Assembly (NCBI RefSeq): GCF_001542625.1
Contig: NZ_CP016279.1
Coordinates: 10,354,001 to 10,418,000 of the forward strand
Direction of reading: 5' to 3'
From: Streptomyces griseochromogenes
Lineage (GTDB): Bacteria; Actinomycetota; Actinomycetes; Streptomycetales; Streptomycetaceae
DNA length: 64,000 bases
Part shown: positions 27,713 to 36,428 of the stretch, one piece after another
Layout of the letters: every line of letters begins with the position of its first letter
Position numbering within the stretch: position 1 is the first letter of the stretch
Translations under genes and position numbers: made by a program
Notes under the pieces: model-generated
The model's input: only the letters and a program-made list of their open reading frames with translations
What the model was told of the DNA's origin: nothing
Database searches by the model: none

Positions 27713-27772
27713 GCCGGGGCTCGCCACACGCCCGCACCCGGCGATCGACGAGCAACCCCACGGCGGGAGCCG

Positions 27773-28120
27773 CTAGCGGCCGCCGTTCCACGGCCCGTAG
27801 GGGCCGTCGCTGCTGCTTCCGCCGCGGCGGCGGCCGAAGCCGCTGCCGCCGCCGACCTGCTTGAGCGCGGGGCGCACGTCCACGATGTAGACGATGCTCG
27901 CGACCACGCCGGCGATCGGCAGGATGGACAGGAGCGAGAACAGATAGCTGACGATCAGCGCGATGCCGAGGATGATCAGCCAGAAGACCTTGTTCTGCTT
28001 GTCGGCCGCGCGGAAGGCGTCCTCGCGCCGGAACGCGGCGTCGAAGAGCCCGAAGGCGGCCAGGGCCATCATGACGATCTTCAAGATCCCCATGAACCCC
28101 GCGAAGCCCAACATCAGCAT
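27773..28120 (-). CDS. DUF2516 membrane protein
   Basis: 115 residues with three predicted membrane segments (about 1-25, 45-65, 65-85) and a Gly/Ser/Arg-rich cytoplasmic tail ending PYGPWNGGR. Pattern and size match the DUF2516 family, which sits beside HbhA-like genes in streptomycetes. Starts at 28120 (MLML), 28129 (GTG) or 28114 are all possible. Function unknown. Confidence 0.8.
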   Translation of the reverse strand: MLMLGFAGFMGILKIVMMALAAFGLFDAAFRREDAFRAADKQNKVFWLIILGIALIVSYLFSLLSILPIAGVVASIVYIVDVRPALKQVGGGSGFGRRRGGSSSDGPYGPWNGGR

Positions 28121-28173
28121 GCTGTCCACCGCCCGCTCTCTCCCGGTCCGTACGCCGCCACGGTACCCGTAGA

Positions 28174-28206
28174 ACGGGCCGGCCACCCCAAAGGTGCCCG
28201 GCCCGT
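28174..28206. terminator. Hairpin between HbhA-like and DUF2516 genes
   Basis: Arms of 14 bases (28174-28187 and 28193-28206) with one mismatch, just after the HbhA-like stop. It would separate or attenuate transcription into the DUF2516 gene. Confidence 0.75.
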
Positions 28207-28226
28207 ATCCGCCTGGTCCGCCGTGC

Positions 28227-28820
28227 TCACTTGGCCGGCGGGGTCGTCTTCTTCGCGCCGGTCGCCTTGCGAGGCGCCGGGGCCTTCTTCGCCACGGGCT
28301 TCTTGTCCGCGGGCTCGGCCTTGGCCTCGGCCGGCTTCGGCTGCTCCTTGGCCTCGGCCGGCTCGGGCTTGCCCTCGACGGCGATGGCCAGCTCCTCGAT
28401 CTCCTCGGCGGTCTCGCCGCGCCAGGACTTCACGGCCTGCTCGCCGTGCTCGGCGACCTTCTCGTAGGTCTCACGGGCCTTGACGGCGTACTCGGCGGCG
28501 ACGCCGACACCGCGCAGCGCGAGGTCCTGGGCGTTCTCGCCGAACTTCTTCAGGTCGACGTCGAGGGTGCCGATGAACTCGTTGACCTTGGTCTGGAGGG
28601 TCGCCTGAGCCTCCTTGGCCCGGGCGGCGGCCTTCTCCTGCACGGCCTTCGGGTCGGTGTGGCGCACGGCCTCGATCCGGGCCGGGGCCTCGGCGCGCAG
28701 CTGCTCGACCAGAGCCGGCACCTTCTTGGCCTGCTGCAGGGCGAGGTCGGCGGTGCCGGCGGCGAAGTAGAGCGGGGTCGGGTCGCTGAGGGTCTTGCGC
28801 AGGTCGTCGGTGATGGCCAT
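28227..28820 (-). CDS. Heparin-binding hemagglutinin (HbhA)-like protein
   Basis: 197 residues. A long amphipathic helical/coiled-coil N-terminal part (MAITDDLRKTLSDPTPLYF, then AAARAKEAQATLQTKVNEF) precedes a Lys/Ala/Pro-rich tail (KKPVAKKAPAPRKATGAKK). This is the layout of mycobacterial HbhA, which binds heparan sulfate and associates with surface and lipids; in a soil streptomycete the role is more likely envelope or DNA/polyanion binding. Its probable regulator is encoded immediately upstream. Confidence 0.85.
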   Translation of the reverse strand: MAITDDLRKTLSDPTPLYFAAGTADLALQQAKKVPALVEQLRAEAPARIEAVRHTDPKAVQEKAAARAKEAQATLQTKVNEFIGTLDVDLKKFGENAQDLALRGVGVAAEYAVKARETYEKVAEHGEQAVKSWRGETAEEIEELAIAVEGKPEPAEAKEQPKPAEAKAEPADKKPVAKKAPAPRKATGAKKTTPPAK

Positions 28821-28906
28821 GGTGATGGTCCTCCCGGATTCGCGTTCGGCTGAGGTTGGTGTGGTCCGCGGTGTCGGCGGCCGGGGCTGAATGGTCCAGA
28901 TCCGGC

Positions 28907-29398
28907 TTATCCGGCCGTCCGCCGCGGACCGGCATCACTGCCGCCGGCCGTGCGGGTGCCGCGTACGACGGTGTCGCTCGGGACATCGGTGTCGTCGGGC
29001 GCTTCCTCCGCGGCCCCTTCACCGAGGTCCTCCACCGCTTCGCCGACCCCGAATCCGTTCTCTTTGCGGAAGGACTCGTAGATCTGGAGCAGCACCTGCT
29101 TCTGCCGCTCGTTGAGCGTGGGATCGGCGAGGATGACCGCTCTGGTCTCCACCTCGTCCCGGTCCCGTTCGGCGTCGAGGATGCCGGCGCGGACGTACAG
29201 CGTCTCGGCGGAGATGCGCAGCGCCTTGGCGACCTGCTGGAGCACCTCCGCGCTGGGCTTGCGCAGCCCGCGCTCGATCTGGCTCAGGTACGGATTGGAC
29301 ACCCCGGCGGCATCGGCGAGCTGCCGCAGCGAGAGCTGGGCGTTGCGCCGCTGCTCGCGCAGGTACTCACCGAGATTGCCGACGTTGAGCGATGCCAT
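28907..29398 (-). CDS. XRE-family transcriptional regulator
   Basis: 163 residues. The N-terminal helix-turn-helix (about 5-65) reads LGEYLREQRRNAQLSLRQLADAAGVSN, then PYLSQIERG. A helical middle part (ERQKQVLLQIYESFRKE) and a disordered acidic C-terminus follow. The ATG at 29398 matches family members located upstream of HbhA-like genes. A large palindrome directly upstream suggests autoregulation. Confidence 0.88.
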   Translation of the reverse strand: MASLNVGNLGEYLREQRRNAQLSLRQLADAAGVSNPYLSQIERGLRKPSAEVLQQVAKALRISAETLYVRAGILDAERDRDEVETRAVILADPTLNERQKQVLLQIYESFRKENGFGVGEAVEDLGEGAAEEAPDDTDVPSDTVVRGTRTAGGSDAGPRRTAG

Positions 29399-29424
29399 GT
29401 CTCCACCTTGCACCATCGCCGCTA

Positions 29425-29452
29425 ACTATTGCAAGCACATGCTTGCAATAGT
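29425..29452. promoter_or_regulatory. 28-bp palindrome upstream of the XRE gene
   Basis: Perfect 12-bp arms, ACTATTGCAAGC and its complement, around a 4-base spacer, 26-54 bases before the ATG. The A+T-rich TATTGCAA half stands out in G+C-rich DNA. Position fits the promoter of the regulator gene and suggests an autoregulatory operator. Confidence 0.75.
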
Positions 29453-29479
29453 GCGCCACGCCACGCGAGGGATTCACCC

Positions 29480-29704
29480 GCTCGCCGCAGGCCCCGCCGT
29501 CCGTCGCGGGTCATGGCGTCGGTGACGGCGCCGTGGATCGCCGCGTGCAGCATGAGGTTGTCGGCGGGCAGCTCACGGTGAAGGCGGGACCGGCGACAGA
29601 CGGTGCCGTAGCGGCCGGATGCCGATGTCCATGACCTGCTCACGGCCGAGCAGATCGGCGAGGGTGGGGGTGGGGATCTCCTGGAACCCGGTGGCGTCAG
29701 CCAT
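29480..29704 (-). pseudogene. Broken RraA-family gene
   Basis: The N-terminus of an RraA/demethylmenaquinone-methyltransferase-like protein is intact (MADATGFQEIPTPTLADLLG, then REQVMDIGIRPL). The frame then breaks near 29590. A second frame carries the next conserved piece (ADNLMLHAAIHGA) and then diverges to an unrelated end. Most of the normal roughly 200-residue protein is missing. Confidence 0.7.
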
Positions 29705-29860
29705 GAGGGGGACGGTAGCGTCACGGCATGACTGCCGGGTCGGCCATGGGCCGTGAGCGAGTTGGGTGCCCGGCCTCTGAGTGAGGTCCGCGCGGGCGAG
29801 GAGCCCGCCGCTTTCTCTGCGCACTGAAGCAAGCGACCAGCCGCAGAGAGAGAAGACAGA
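29705..29860. other. Gap before the F420/hemerythrin fusion gene
   Basis: About 155 bases with the upstream region of the next gene (AGAGAGAGAAGACAGA acts as ribosome binding site). Nothing else seen. Confidence 0.4.
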
Positions 29861-30709
29861 GTGCCCAACGCGTTCAATCAGAAGATCATCGACGAGTTCC
29901 GCGCCCACCACGGCCGTATGAGCGGCTACTTCGAAGGCGCCCGCCTCATCCTGCTCACCACCACCGGCGCTCGCACCGGCACCCCGCACACCACCCCGGT
30001 CGGATATCTGCCCGACGGCGGCGACCGGATCCTGGTCATCGCCTCGGCCGGCGGCTCGCCCCGCCACCCCGACTGGTACCGCAACCTCCTCGTCCGCCCC
30101 GAAGCGACCGTCGAGAGCGGCGTGTTCACCTACCGGGCCCGCGCCGAGGTGCTGGCCGGCGAGGAGCGCGAGCGGGCCTTCGCACGGGCGGTGGAGACCG
30201 ACCCGGGCTGGCAGGCGTACCAGGAGAAGGCGGGCGGCCGGGTGATACCCGTCGTCGCGCTGTACGAGATCGCGCAGGGCGGGCCGCCCGACATCGCCGC
30301 GGACTCGCCCGGCGAGGCGATCCGGCTCGTCCACGACGTGTTCCGGCGCGAACTCGACCTGATCCGCAAGGAGATGGCCGCGGGCGACGGCTCCACCCTC
30401 GGCGCCCAGCTCCGTGTCAACTGCCTCACCCTCTGCCAGGGACTCCACAACCACCACACCGGCGAGGACACCGTCCTGTTCCCCTTCCTCGCCGACCGGC
30501 ATCCGCGTCTCGCGCCCACCCTGGAGCGGCTGCGCGAGGAGCACGTCCGTATCGCCGATCTCGTGGCGGAGCTGCGCCGCGCGGTGTCCGGCGCGCACCC
30601 CGACCCGGCCGCCGCCCGCGCCGAGGTGGACCGGCTCACGGCCGAACTGGAGGCCCATCTGACCTACGAGGAGGAGCAGTTGGTGCCCCTGCTGGACCGA
30701 GGCCGCTAG
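29861..30709 (+). CDS. F420-type deazaflavin oxidoreductase fused to a hemerythrin-like domain
   Basis: 282 residues, two domains. Residues 1-140 are a DUF385/Ddn-type split-barrel nitroreductase (ILLTTTGARTGTPHTTPVGY and PDWYRNLLVRPEATVE), a family that uses F420H2. Residues 150-282 are a four-helix hemerythrin HHE domain with candidate iron ligands in LHNHHTGEDTVLFPFL, LREEHVRIADLV and LTYEEEQLVPLL. The fusion suggests a redox or oxygen/NO-sensing enzyme. GTG start with a GA-rich binding site; the 3' end meets the converging helicase gene. Confidence 0.87.
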   Translation: MPNAFNQKIIDEFRAHHGRMSGYFEGARLILLTTTGARTGTPHTTPVGYLPDGGDRILVIASAGGSPRHPDWYRNLLVRPEATVESGVFTYRARAEVLAGEERERAFARAVETDPGWQAYQEKAGGRVIPVVALYEIAQGGPPDIAADSPGEAIRLVHDVFRRELDLIRKEMAAGDGSTLGAQLRVNCLTLCQGLHNHHTGEDTVLFPFLADRHPRLAPTLERLREEHVRIADLVAELRRAVSGAHPDPAAARAEVDRLTAELEAHLTYEEEQLVPLLDRGR

Positions 30710-32745
30710 AACGGCAGCGGCCGCCCGTGGACGACGTCCAGCCGGGAGACGGCGCGCGTCAGCACCACGTACAGCCGGTGCGCGCCCCGCTCCTCCGCCT
30801 CGGCGACGGCGGCCGGTTCCACGGCGACGACGTGGTCGTACTCCAGGCCCTTGGCCAGACTCGCCGGCACCACGGCCACCCGGGCGCCCAGGTCCTCGGG
30901 TCCGGCCGTCCGGATGCCGGCCGCGGTGAGCGCGTCCCGCACCCGGGCCACGTCCGCGTCCGCGGCGACCACACCGACCGATCCCTCGCGTTCCAGCGCG
31001 TCCCGTACGGCCGTCACGGTCGTGCCGGGCACGTCGTCGGTCGGCCGGATGCTCAGTTCGCCGTCCGGGCGCAGGGACCGGGCGGCGGGCACGGCCACGT
31101 CCAGCCGTGCCAGCAGCCGGTTGGCCAGCTCGACCACCGCGGCGGGCACCCGGAACCCGATGGTCAGCGGCACCACGGCCGCGTCCGGCTTGCCGAGGTG
31201 GCGCAGCTGGACGTCCCAGTCGCGGGCGGCCCACGGGGTGGTGCCCTGGGCGAGGTCGCCGAGCACGGTCAGCGAGCCGAAGGCGGCTCGGCGGGCGATC
31301 GCCCGGCACTCCATCGGCGAGAGGTCCTGCGCCTCGTCCACGACGATGTGGCCGTACCCCTCGGGGTGTTCGATCAGCCCCGACAGCTCGTCCAGGAGCA
31401 CGAGGTCGGCGGCCGACCAGCGGGCGGACTTGTACGAGCGCGGCGGGCGCGGCCACCGCAGCGCGGCCTGCTCACCGGCGTCCAGCAGTCCGTCGGCGAC
31501 CCGCGCCAGCGCCTCGCCGTCGCCGAGGAGTTCGGCGAGGACCTCCTCGGGCCGGACCTTCGGCCACACCACGTCGAGCCGGGCGGTGAGCGGCCGCATC
31601 CGCTCGACCTGGCGCAGCCAGGCGTTCGGCGGCGGCCCCGACCGCCGCTCCACCTGCTCCTGCAGCAGTCGCACCACCCGGGCACGGACCCGCTCGCGCC
31701 CGATCGCGTACGGCGGCTCCTGAGCACGCACCTCGTCGACGATGCCGGCCAGCTGCCCGGCGGTGACCCGCAGCCAGTAGGAGCCGTCCCGTACGGCGAG
31801 GTCGGTCACCCCCTCGGCGCTCACGCGCGCGTACAGCGCCCGGCGCAGCACCTCGGCCATGCGGGCGTCGTGCTTGACGGTGGCCGCGGGGACGGGGTCG
31901 GTACCGGTGGCCGGGTGGCGGGCGATCTCGTCCAGGAGGGTGGACTGGCGGACCCCGGTCTCGCCGAGGGAGGGCAGCACCTCGGCGATATAGGTGAGGA
32001 AGGTGCGGTTGGGGCCGAGGATCAGCAGGCCGGAGCGCTGGATGCGCTTGGGGTGGGTGTAGAGCAGATAGGCGGCGCGGTGCAGGCCGACGGCCGTCTT
32101 TCCGGTGCCCGGGGCGCCCTGGACGCACACGGAGACGGTGAGGTCGCCGCGCACGAGGTCGTCCTGCTCGGGCTGGATGGTGGCGGCGATGTCCCGCATC
32201 GGTCCGACGCGGGGCCGCTCGATCTCCCGCGCCACGATGTCGCTCGCGCACGACTCGCCCCGGCCCAGGCGCTCGTCCTCGAACCCGGTGAGGTCGGCGG
32301 ACTCGCCCCGGCTGCCGGGCGCCCAGCCGAAGCGCCGGCGGACCTCGACGCCCTGCGGCTCGCGCGCGCTCGCCTGGTAGAAGGCACGGGAGACGGGGGC
32401 CCGCCAGTCGACGACGAGCGGCGGGGCGGCCGGGTGCTCGGTGATCCGGAGCCGGCCGACGTGGTAGTTCTGCCCGCCGTGCCCGGGGTCCGCGTCGGCG
32501 AAGTCCAGACGGCCGAAGAACAGCGGTCCCTCGGGCAGTTCGCGCAGCGCTTTGGCCTGGCTGCGCAGCCGGTGGCCGAGGACCTCGGCGTCGGCGCCGG
32601 AGGCGGAGACGTCCTCGCCGATGACGACCTGTTCGGCGGCGCCGTCGACCATGGCGGCGAGGGCGGCGCGGCAGGTGTCGTGATGGGCGCGTTCGCCGTG
32701 GAGGGTGGCCTGGATGTCCTCGGGGGCGGGGTGGAGTGACGTCAT
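30706..32745 (-). CDS. HelD-type (UvrD-like) helicase/RNA polymerase remodelling ATPase
   Basis: 679 residues, superfamily 1. An N-terminal coiled-coil arm (1-60) is followed by Walker A GAPGTGKTAVG near residue 210, motif II region IVVDEAQDLSPME, motif III LGDLAQGTTPW, motif VI-like VVLTRAVSRLDVV near the C-terminus. HelD proteins pull stalled or rifampicin-bound RNA polymerase off DNA. The ATG at 32745 is 40 bases after a TetR gene on the same strand, giving a TetR-HelD operon. No rifampicin-associated element is visible upstream. Confidence 0.88.
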   Translation of the reverse strand: MTSLHPAPEDIQATLHGERAHHDTCRAALAAMVDGAAEQVVIGEDVSASGADAEVLGHRLRSQAKALRELPEGPLFFGRLDFADADPGHGGQNYHVGRLRITEHPAAPPLVVDWRAPVSRAFYQASAREPQGVEVRRRFGWAPGSRGESADLTGFEDERLGRGESCASDIVAREIERPRVGPMRDIAATIQPEQDDLVRGDLTVSVCVQGAPGTGKTAVGLHRAAYLLYTHPKRIQRSGLLILGPNRTFLTYIAEVLPSLGETGVRQSTLLDEIARHPATGTDPVPAATVKHDARMAEVLRRALYARVSAEGVTDLAVRDGSYWLRVTAGQLAGIVDEVRAQEPPYAIGRERVRARVVRLLQEQVERRSGPPPNAWLRQVERMRPLTARLDVVWPKVRPEEVLAELLGDGEALARVADGLLDAGEQAALRWPRPPRSYKSARWSAADLVLLDELSGLIEHPEGYGHIVVDEAQDLSPMECRAIARRAAFGSLTVLGDLAQGTTPWAARDWDVQLRHLGKPDAAVVPLTIGFRVPAAVVELANRLLARLDVAVPAARSLRPDGELSIRPTDDVPGTTVTAVRDALEREGSVGVVAADADVARVRDALTAAGIRTAGPEDLGARVAVVPASLAKGLEYDHVVAVEPAAVAEAEERGAHRLYVVLTRAVSRLDVVHGRPLPF

Positions 32746-32785
32746 GACCCCACCGTACCCAGAAAACGTAACCAGGTTAAATTTA

Positions 32786-33412
32786 TTACCGGGTATCACC
32801 TGCTCGGCCCGTGAGCCCGGGGAGCCCCGCCGCCAACCGCCCGAAGGCCCGCTCGGCCGCCTCCACCGCGTCCGGCCGTACGCCCTCCACGTCCTCCCCC
32901 GCCGCGATCCGCCGCCAGTTCTCCAGCGCGAGGATCCGCTGCACGGCGATGATCTGCCCCGCGGCCAGCCGTGCGTCCAGACCGCCGCCGAGGGCCTCGG
33001 CGAGCGCCTCCTCCGACCGCTCCAGATACCCGTACAGCCGCGCCACCAGGGCGGGCGTGCCGTACAGCAGGGTGTGGAAGGCGAGCACCGCCGGATGGCT
33101 GTTCAGGCCGGTGACCGGATCGCACTCGTCCAGCCCGGCGAGGAAGTTCCGGCGCAGCGCGTCCAGCGGCTCGGCCGCTCCCGCCACCACCCGCGCGGCC
33201 TCCGTCTCGTGGTCCGCGAACCGGTACAGGACCAGGTCCTCCTTGGCGGGGAAGTACCGGAAGAGGGTCGGCTTGGAGATCCCGGCCGCGGCGGCGACCT
33301 CCGCGACCGACACCGCGTCGAAGCCCCGCTCCAGGAACAGCCGCACGGCGGTGTCCGACACGTCCTGGTACATCCGCTGCTTCTTACGCTCACGCAGGCC
33401 CATCTCTCCCAT
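32786..33412 (-). CDS. TetR-family repressor
   Basis: 208 residues. The N-terminal TetR helix-turn-helix is clear: VSDTAVRLFLERGFDAVSVA, then GISKPTLFRYFPAKEDLVL. The C-terminal ligand/dimerisation domain is of the MftR/C23-like type (VLAFHTLLYGTPALVARLYG). It is the first gene of the pair with HelD and probably regulates it. The start could be 33412 or the in-frame ATG at 33403. Confidence 0.88.
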   Translation of the reverse strand: MGEMGLRERKKQRMYQDVSDTAVRLFLERGFDAVSVAEVAAAAGISKPTLFRYFPAKEDLVLYRFADHETEAARVVAGAAEPLDALRRNFLAGLDECDPVTGLNSHPAVLAFHTLLYGTPALVARLYGYLERSEEALAEALGGGLDARLAAGQIIAVQRILALENWRRIAAGEDVEGVRPDAVEAAERAFGRLAAGLPGLTGRAGDTR

Positions 33413-33479
33413 AGGGCGAGCCTACGCAGGGGCGGGCCGCACCCCGGCAGGCGCCGGAGGCGAGCGGGGCCCGGACGAC

Positions 33480-33594
33480 CACCGCTCCAAGGCGTGCGCC
33501 GCTCGTCGGGCGGCAGACCGCCCAGCTCGACCTCGTCCCCGTTCAGCAGCGCGTTCCGGAACTCCGCCACCAGCTCGTTCGGAGTACGGCGCAC
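33480..33594 (-). pseudogene. Possible gene fragment between HAD and TetR genes
   Basis: A GTG at 33594 opens a frame that reads plausibly for about 36 residues (RRTPNELVAEFRNALLNGDE) and then turns into an antisense-like shadow of the TetR gene without stopping. It may be the 5' remnant of a deleted gene. Confidence 0.25.
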
Positions 33595-33607
33595 GCCAGG
33601 CCCCCGG

Positions 33608-34315
33608 TCAGAGGTTCCCTGACGGGGTCCGGCCGGAGCGGGTCGCCCTGAGGGCCGACAGAACCGGCTCGAACGATCTCACGATCGCCGAGGCACCGGC
33701 CTGCCGCAGGAGGTTCTCCTCGTCCTGGTTGCGCGCGTGGCCCAGGAACGGCACACCTGCCGTCTGCGCGGCGCGCAGGTCCGCCGGTGTGCCACCGATG
33801 ACCAGCGCATCCGCGGGCGCGGTGCCCATCGCGTCCAGTGCGCGATCGAGGCGATACGGGGCGTCCTGGGTGCGGCCGTGGATGTGCGGGCCGAAACAGG
33901 AGATCAGACCACGGCTGTCGAGATAGGCCCGGACCGCCCGTGCAGAGGTGTCGGTGGCTATGGCCATGCGGGCGCCGATAGCCGTCCAGGTGCGGATCAG
34001 GGGATCGGCGTAGGCGGTCGGCATCGCCGAGGACACGGCCCGCAGCTCCTCCCGGGCGAGCAGTTCCTCCAGCTCGGCCCGCAGGTCGGTGCCCGGCGGG
34101 AGACGGTGCGCGGCGCGCAGCACCACCCGGGGGTCGCGCGTCTCCCGTTCGGCGTCGGTCAGCAGGCCGGACAGGCCCTGCCGCTCCAGCGGCGCCACCA
34201 GCGCGGCGGCCGCCCGCTCCGCTTCGTGCCCGGCGAACAGGCGGCAGATCGGCCCGTCGAAGTCCCATACGACGACACGAGCCGGTGCGATCAGTTCGGT
34301 CAGCTCAGGGGTCAC
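33608..34315 (-). CDS. HAD-superfamily phosphatase
   Basis: 235 residues. HAD motif I VVVWDFDGPICRLF has the two catalytic aspartates (Asp18, Asp20). Motif II region is AIATDTSARAV, and motif III/IV is ALVIGGTPADLRAA, where the usual paired acidic residues (GDxxxD) read GGTPAD, so one metal ligand may be altered. Substrate unknown. A helical cap lies between motifs I and II. Confidence 0.85.
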   Translation of the reverse strand: MTPELTELIAPARVVVWDFDGPICRLFAGHEAERAAAALVAPLERQGLSGLLTDAERETRDPRVVLRAAHRLPPGTDLRAELEELLAREELRAVSSAMPTAYADPLIRTWTAIGARMAIATDTSARAVRAYLDSRGLISCFGPHIHGRTQDAPYRLDRALDAMGTAPADALVIGGTPADLRAAQTAGVPFLGHARNQDEENLLRQAGASAIVRSFEPVLSALRATRSGRTPSGNL

Positions 34316-34364
34316 CAGGAAAGTGTCGGGTCCGTGGTGACGATTTCCCAGAGGGCGTCGAACG

Positions 34365-35603
34365 CTAGAACACGTCCGGGCACCAAGGGCGCCTGGAGCC
34401 GCGCAGCAGCGCGTCCGCCGTGCGGACGGCGCCCGCCCGCTCCTCCCGTACCCGGCCGAGCGCGGCCAGCCGCGACGCGGACTCGTCGCCCAGCCACAGC
34501 GCCGCCAGCTCGGACACGTCGAGGACCAGATCGGCGTCCCGGGTGGTCACGGCGCAGGAGGCCCCGTCGGGGGACGCCTCCAGCAGATACCGGCCCTGGG
34601 CGAGACCGGCCCCGTCCACGACCTCCAGCACCAGCGAGCCCGTCGCCTCGTACGCACGCGCCTGAAGGGCCCGTACGACGTCCAGGATCCGCACCCACAG
34701 CCAGTCCGCGTGGTCGGTGACGCGGGCCGCGCGCGGGTCGGGCAGGAAGAAGGGCAGCAGGTCGTCCGGGCCGCGCCAGCCGCTCTTGACCTTGGTGATC
34801 CAGTCGATGGAGCACAGATACCGCCACAGGGCGCGCTCGGCCTCCGGGGTCGCGGCGATCAGCCAGTTGACCTCGGCGGTGTCGTGCGGCTGCTTGTGGT
34901 GCCAGGTGTCGTCCGACTCGTACGACACCATGCCCTGCACCTCGCCGGAGGCCGAGCGGTAGACGGCGTAGAACGGCTCTTTCCAGGTGCCGCCGAAACG
35001 CACGACGCCGGTGTTCACCTGCCACCACAGCTCGTTGCGGCTGACCGCCCCGGGCTGTGCGCGGCGCACCCGCTCATACAGCTCGGGGCCGAGCTTGCGC
35101 ACGTCCTCGCCGTCCACGAGGTCGATCCGGCTGCCGTCCTCGGGACCGGACCAGCGGGGGTCGAGGCCCGCGCGGGGGACCTCGACGGACCACTGGGTCG
35201 TCCAGGTCGCCGGGCCGAAGCCGAAGCGGCCGTAGATCGGGTACTCGGCGGCGATCAGGGTCGCGACGACGTCACCGCGCTCCTTCGCCGCCGCCAGGTC
35301 CCGGCCCATCATCCGGCTCAGCAGGCCGCGGCGGCGGTGCGTGGCGGTGACCGTGACATTGGATATGGCGTTCGCGGCGACGGAGGTGCCGCCCACCGCG
35401 GTCAGCTCCTGGGCGAAGGAGCGGAAGGTCGCCACACAGCGGCCGCCGTCGAAGGCGCCGAGCAGACGCCCCTCGACGAACTGCCGGCGGCGCGCTTCCA
35501 ACTGCTCGGCCGTCAGCACCGGCTCCTGCAGGAATCCGGTGCACAGCGCACGGTGCCAGTCCTCGAACTCGGCCTCGGTGACGGTGCGGACGTCGATCGT
35601 CAT
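34365..35603 (-). CDS. Eis-like GNAT acetyltransferase
   Basis: 412 residues, the length of the Eis family (enhanced intracellular survival; multi-site N-acetyltransferases). N-terminal GNAT domain with acetyl-CoA loop [15 protein letters not shown], central GNAT-like domain ([20 protein letters not shown]), C-terminal sterol-carrier-like domain ending in the carboxylate WCPDVF that serves as catalytic base in this family. Eis proteins acetylate aminoglycosides or other amines; substrate here is unknown. ATG at 35603. Confidence 0.92.
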   Translation of the reverse strand: MTIDVRTVTEAEFEDWHRALCTGFLQEPVLTAEQLEARRRQFVEGRLLGAFDGGRCVATFRSFAQELTAVGGTSVAANAISNVTVTATHRRRGLLSRMMGRDLAAAKERGDVVATLIAAEYPIYGRFGFGPATWTTQWSVEVPRAGLDPRWSGPEDGSRIDLVDGEDVRKLGPELYERVRRAQPGAVSRNELWWQVNTGVVRFGGTWKEPFYAVYRSASGEVQGMVSYESDDTWHHKQPHDTAEVNWLIAATPEAERALWRYLCSIDWITKVKSGWRGPDDLLPFFLPDPRAARVTDHADWLWVRILDVVRALQARAYEATGSLVLEVVDGAGLAQGRYLLEASPDGASCAVTTRDADLVLDVSELAALWLGDESASRLAALGRVREERAGAVRTADALLRGSRRPWCPDVF

Positions 35604-35674
35604 GGGGTCACCGTAGGCGCGCGGACAGAGGCGTGTCGCGCGGATTTCGCCCGCCCCGCCCGTCCGCCGCCCCC

Positions 35675-36268
35675 TCAGGTCAGCAGGTCGTCCACCTGCG
35701 CCTCGCCGACCCGGTAGCGGCGCGCGATCTCCCCGCTGCACTCGTCGGTGGTGCCCTGCAGCCGCTGGCGGCGCCGGGAGACCTCCTGCTCATAGCCGAC
35801 CAGGCGGCCCATCGCGGTGGTCAGTTCGAGGTCGGTGCGGGCCTCGAGGTCCGACAGCTCGACCTCGGCGAGCATCTCCGCGGCCAGCCGCCGGTACTCC
35901 TCGTTGTGCGGGGTGCCGAGCGTGACATGGCGGGCCGAGGAGCGGTTGCGGGCCGGGGCGTCGGTGAGGATCTCCGGGAGCCGCTCCACCACGGAGGCGT
36001 CCGCGGGCGCCGGCACCGACGCCCGGCCCCGCCGTGCCAGTTCCGCGCGCAGGATGTCGATCCGGCCCTGCAACAGCCGCCGCACATAACTGAGATCCGC
36101 CTCGTCGCGCTGGGCGTCACGGCGCAGCGCCCGCAGTTCCGGCAGGCTCAGCCGGGCCAGGTCGTGCGCGGGCGGCTCCGCGGGCAGCGACGGCCCGGAC
36201 GGGCTGTCGCCGCGCTGTGCGGGCGGCCGGTGGGTCTCCAGCCGCCCGCTGGTGCTCGGTGTGCTCAT
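35675..36268 (-). CDS. rsiG: RsiG, c-di-GMP-dependent anti-sigma factor for WhiG
   Basis: 197 residues. RsiG holds the sporulation sigma factor WhiG inactive when bound to c-di-GMP. Its signature is E(X)3S(X)2R(X)3Q(X)3D on each of two antiparallel helices. Both copies are exact: [16 protein letters not shown] near residue 70, and [16 protein letters not shown] near residue 165. A Pro-rich N-terminal tail and a C-terminal helix ([16 protein letters not shown]) complete it. The ATG at 36268 starts MSTPSTSG. This marks a sporulating Streptomyces. Confidence 0.93.
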   Translation of the reverse strand: MSTPSTSGRLETHRPPAQRGDSPSGPSLPAEPPAHDLARLSLPELRALRRDAQRDEADLSYVRRLLQGRIDILRAELARRGRASVPAPADASVVERLPEILTDAPARNRSSARHVTLGTPHNEEYRRLAAEMLAEVELSDLEARTDLELTTAMGRLVGYEQEVSRRRQRLQGTTDECSGEIARRYRVGEAQVDDLLT

Positions 36269-36428
36269 GTTGCTTGTGACCGTCCCCTCGACCGGCGTGT
36301 GGAAGCATCGTGCCACCCCAAGTGGCCACTATGTGACCGAGTGCCCCCGAACGGCCCCAGATGGGGGGTTAAGGATCAATAATGGGCCCCTGGTGAGGGC
36401 GTACGGGCCACCCGGCATGATGGTCCGC

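Noticed and set aside
29573..31456. 627-codon minus-strand frame
   Set aside because: Shadow of the helicase gene and of the F420/hemerythrin gene; only the short RraA piece near its end is meaningful.
32746..32800. Rifampicin-associated element before the helicase
   Set aside because: The G/C-palindromic consensus I recall is absent; the region is A+T-rich and short.
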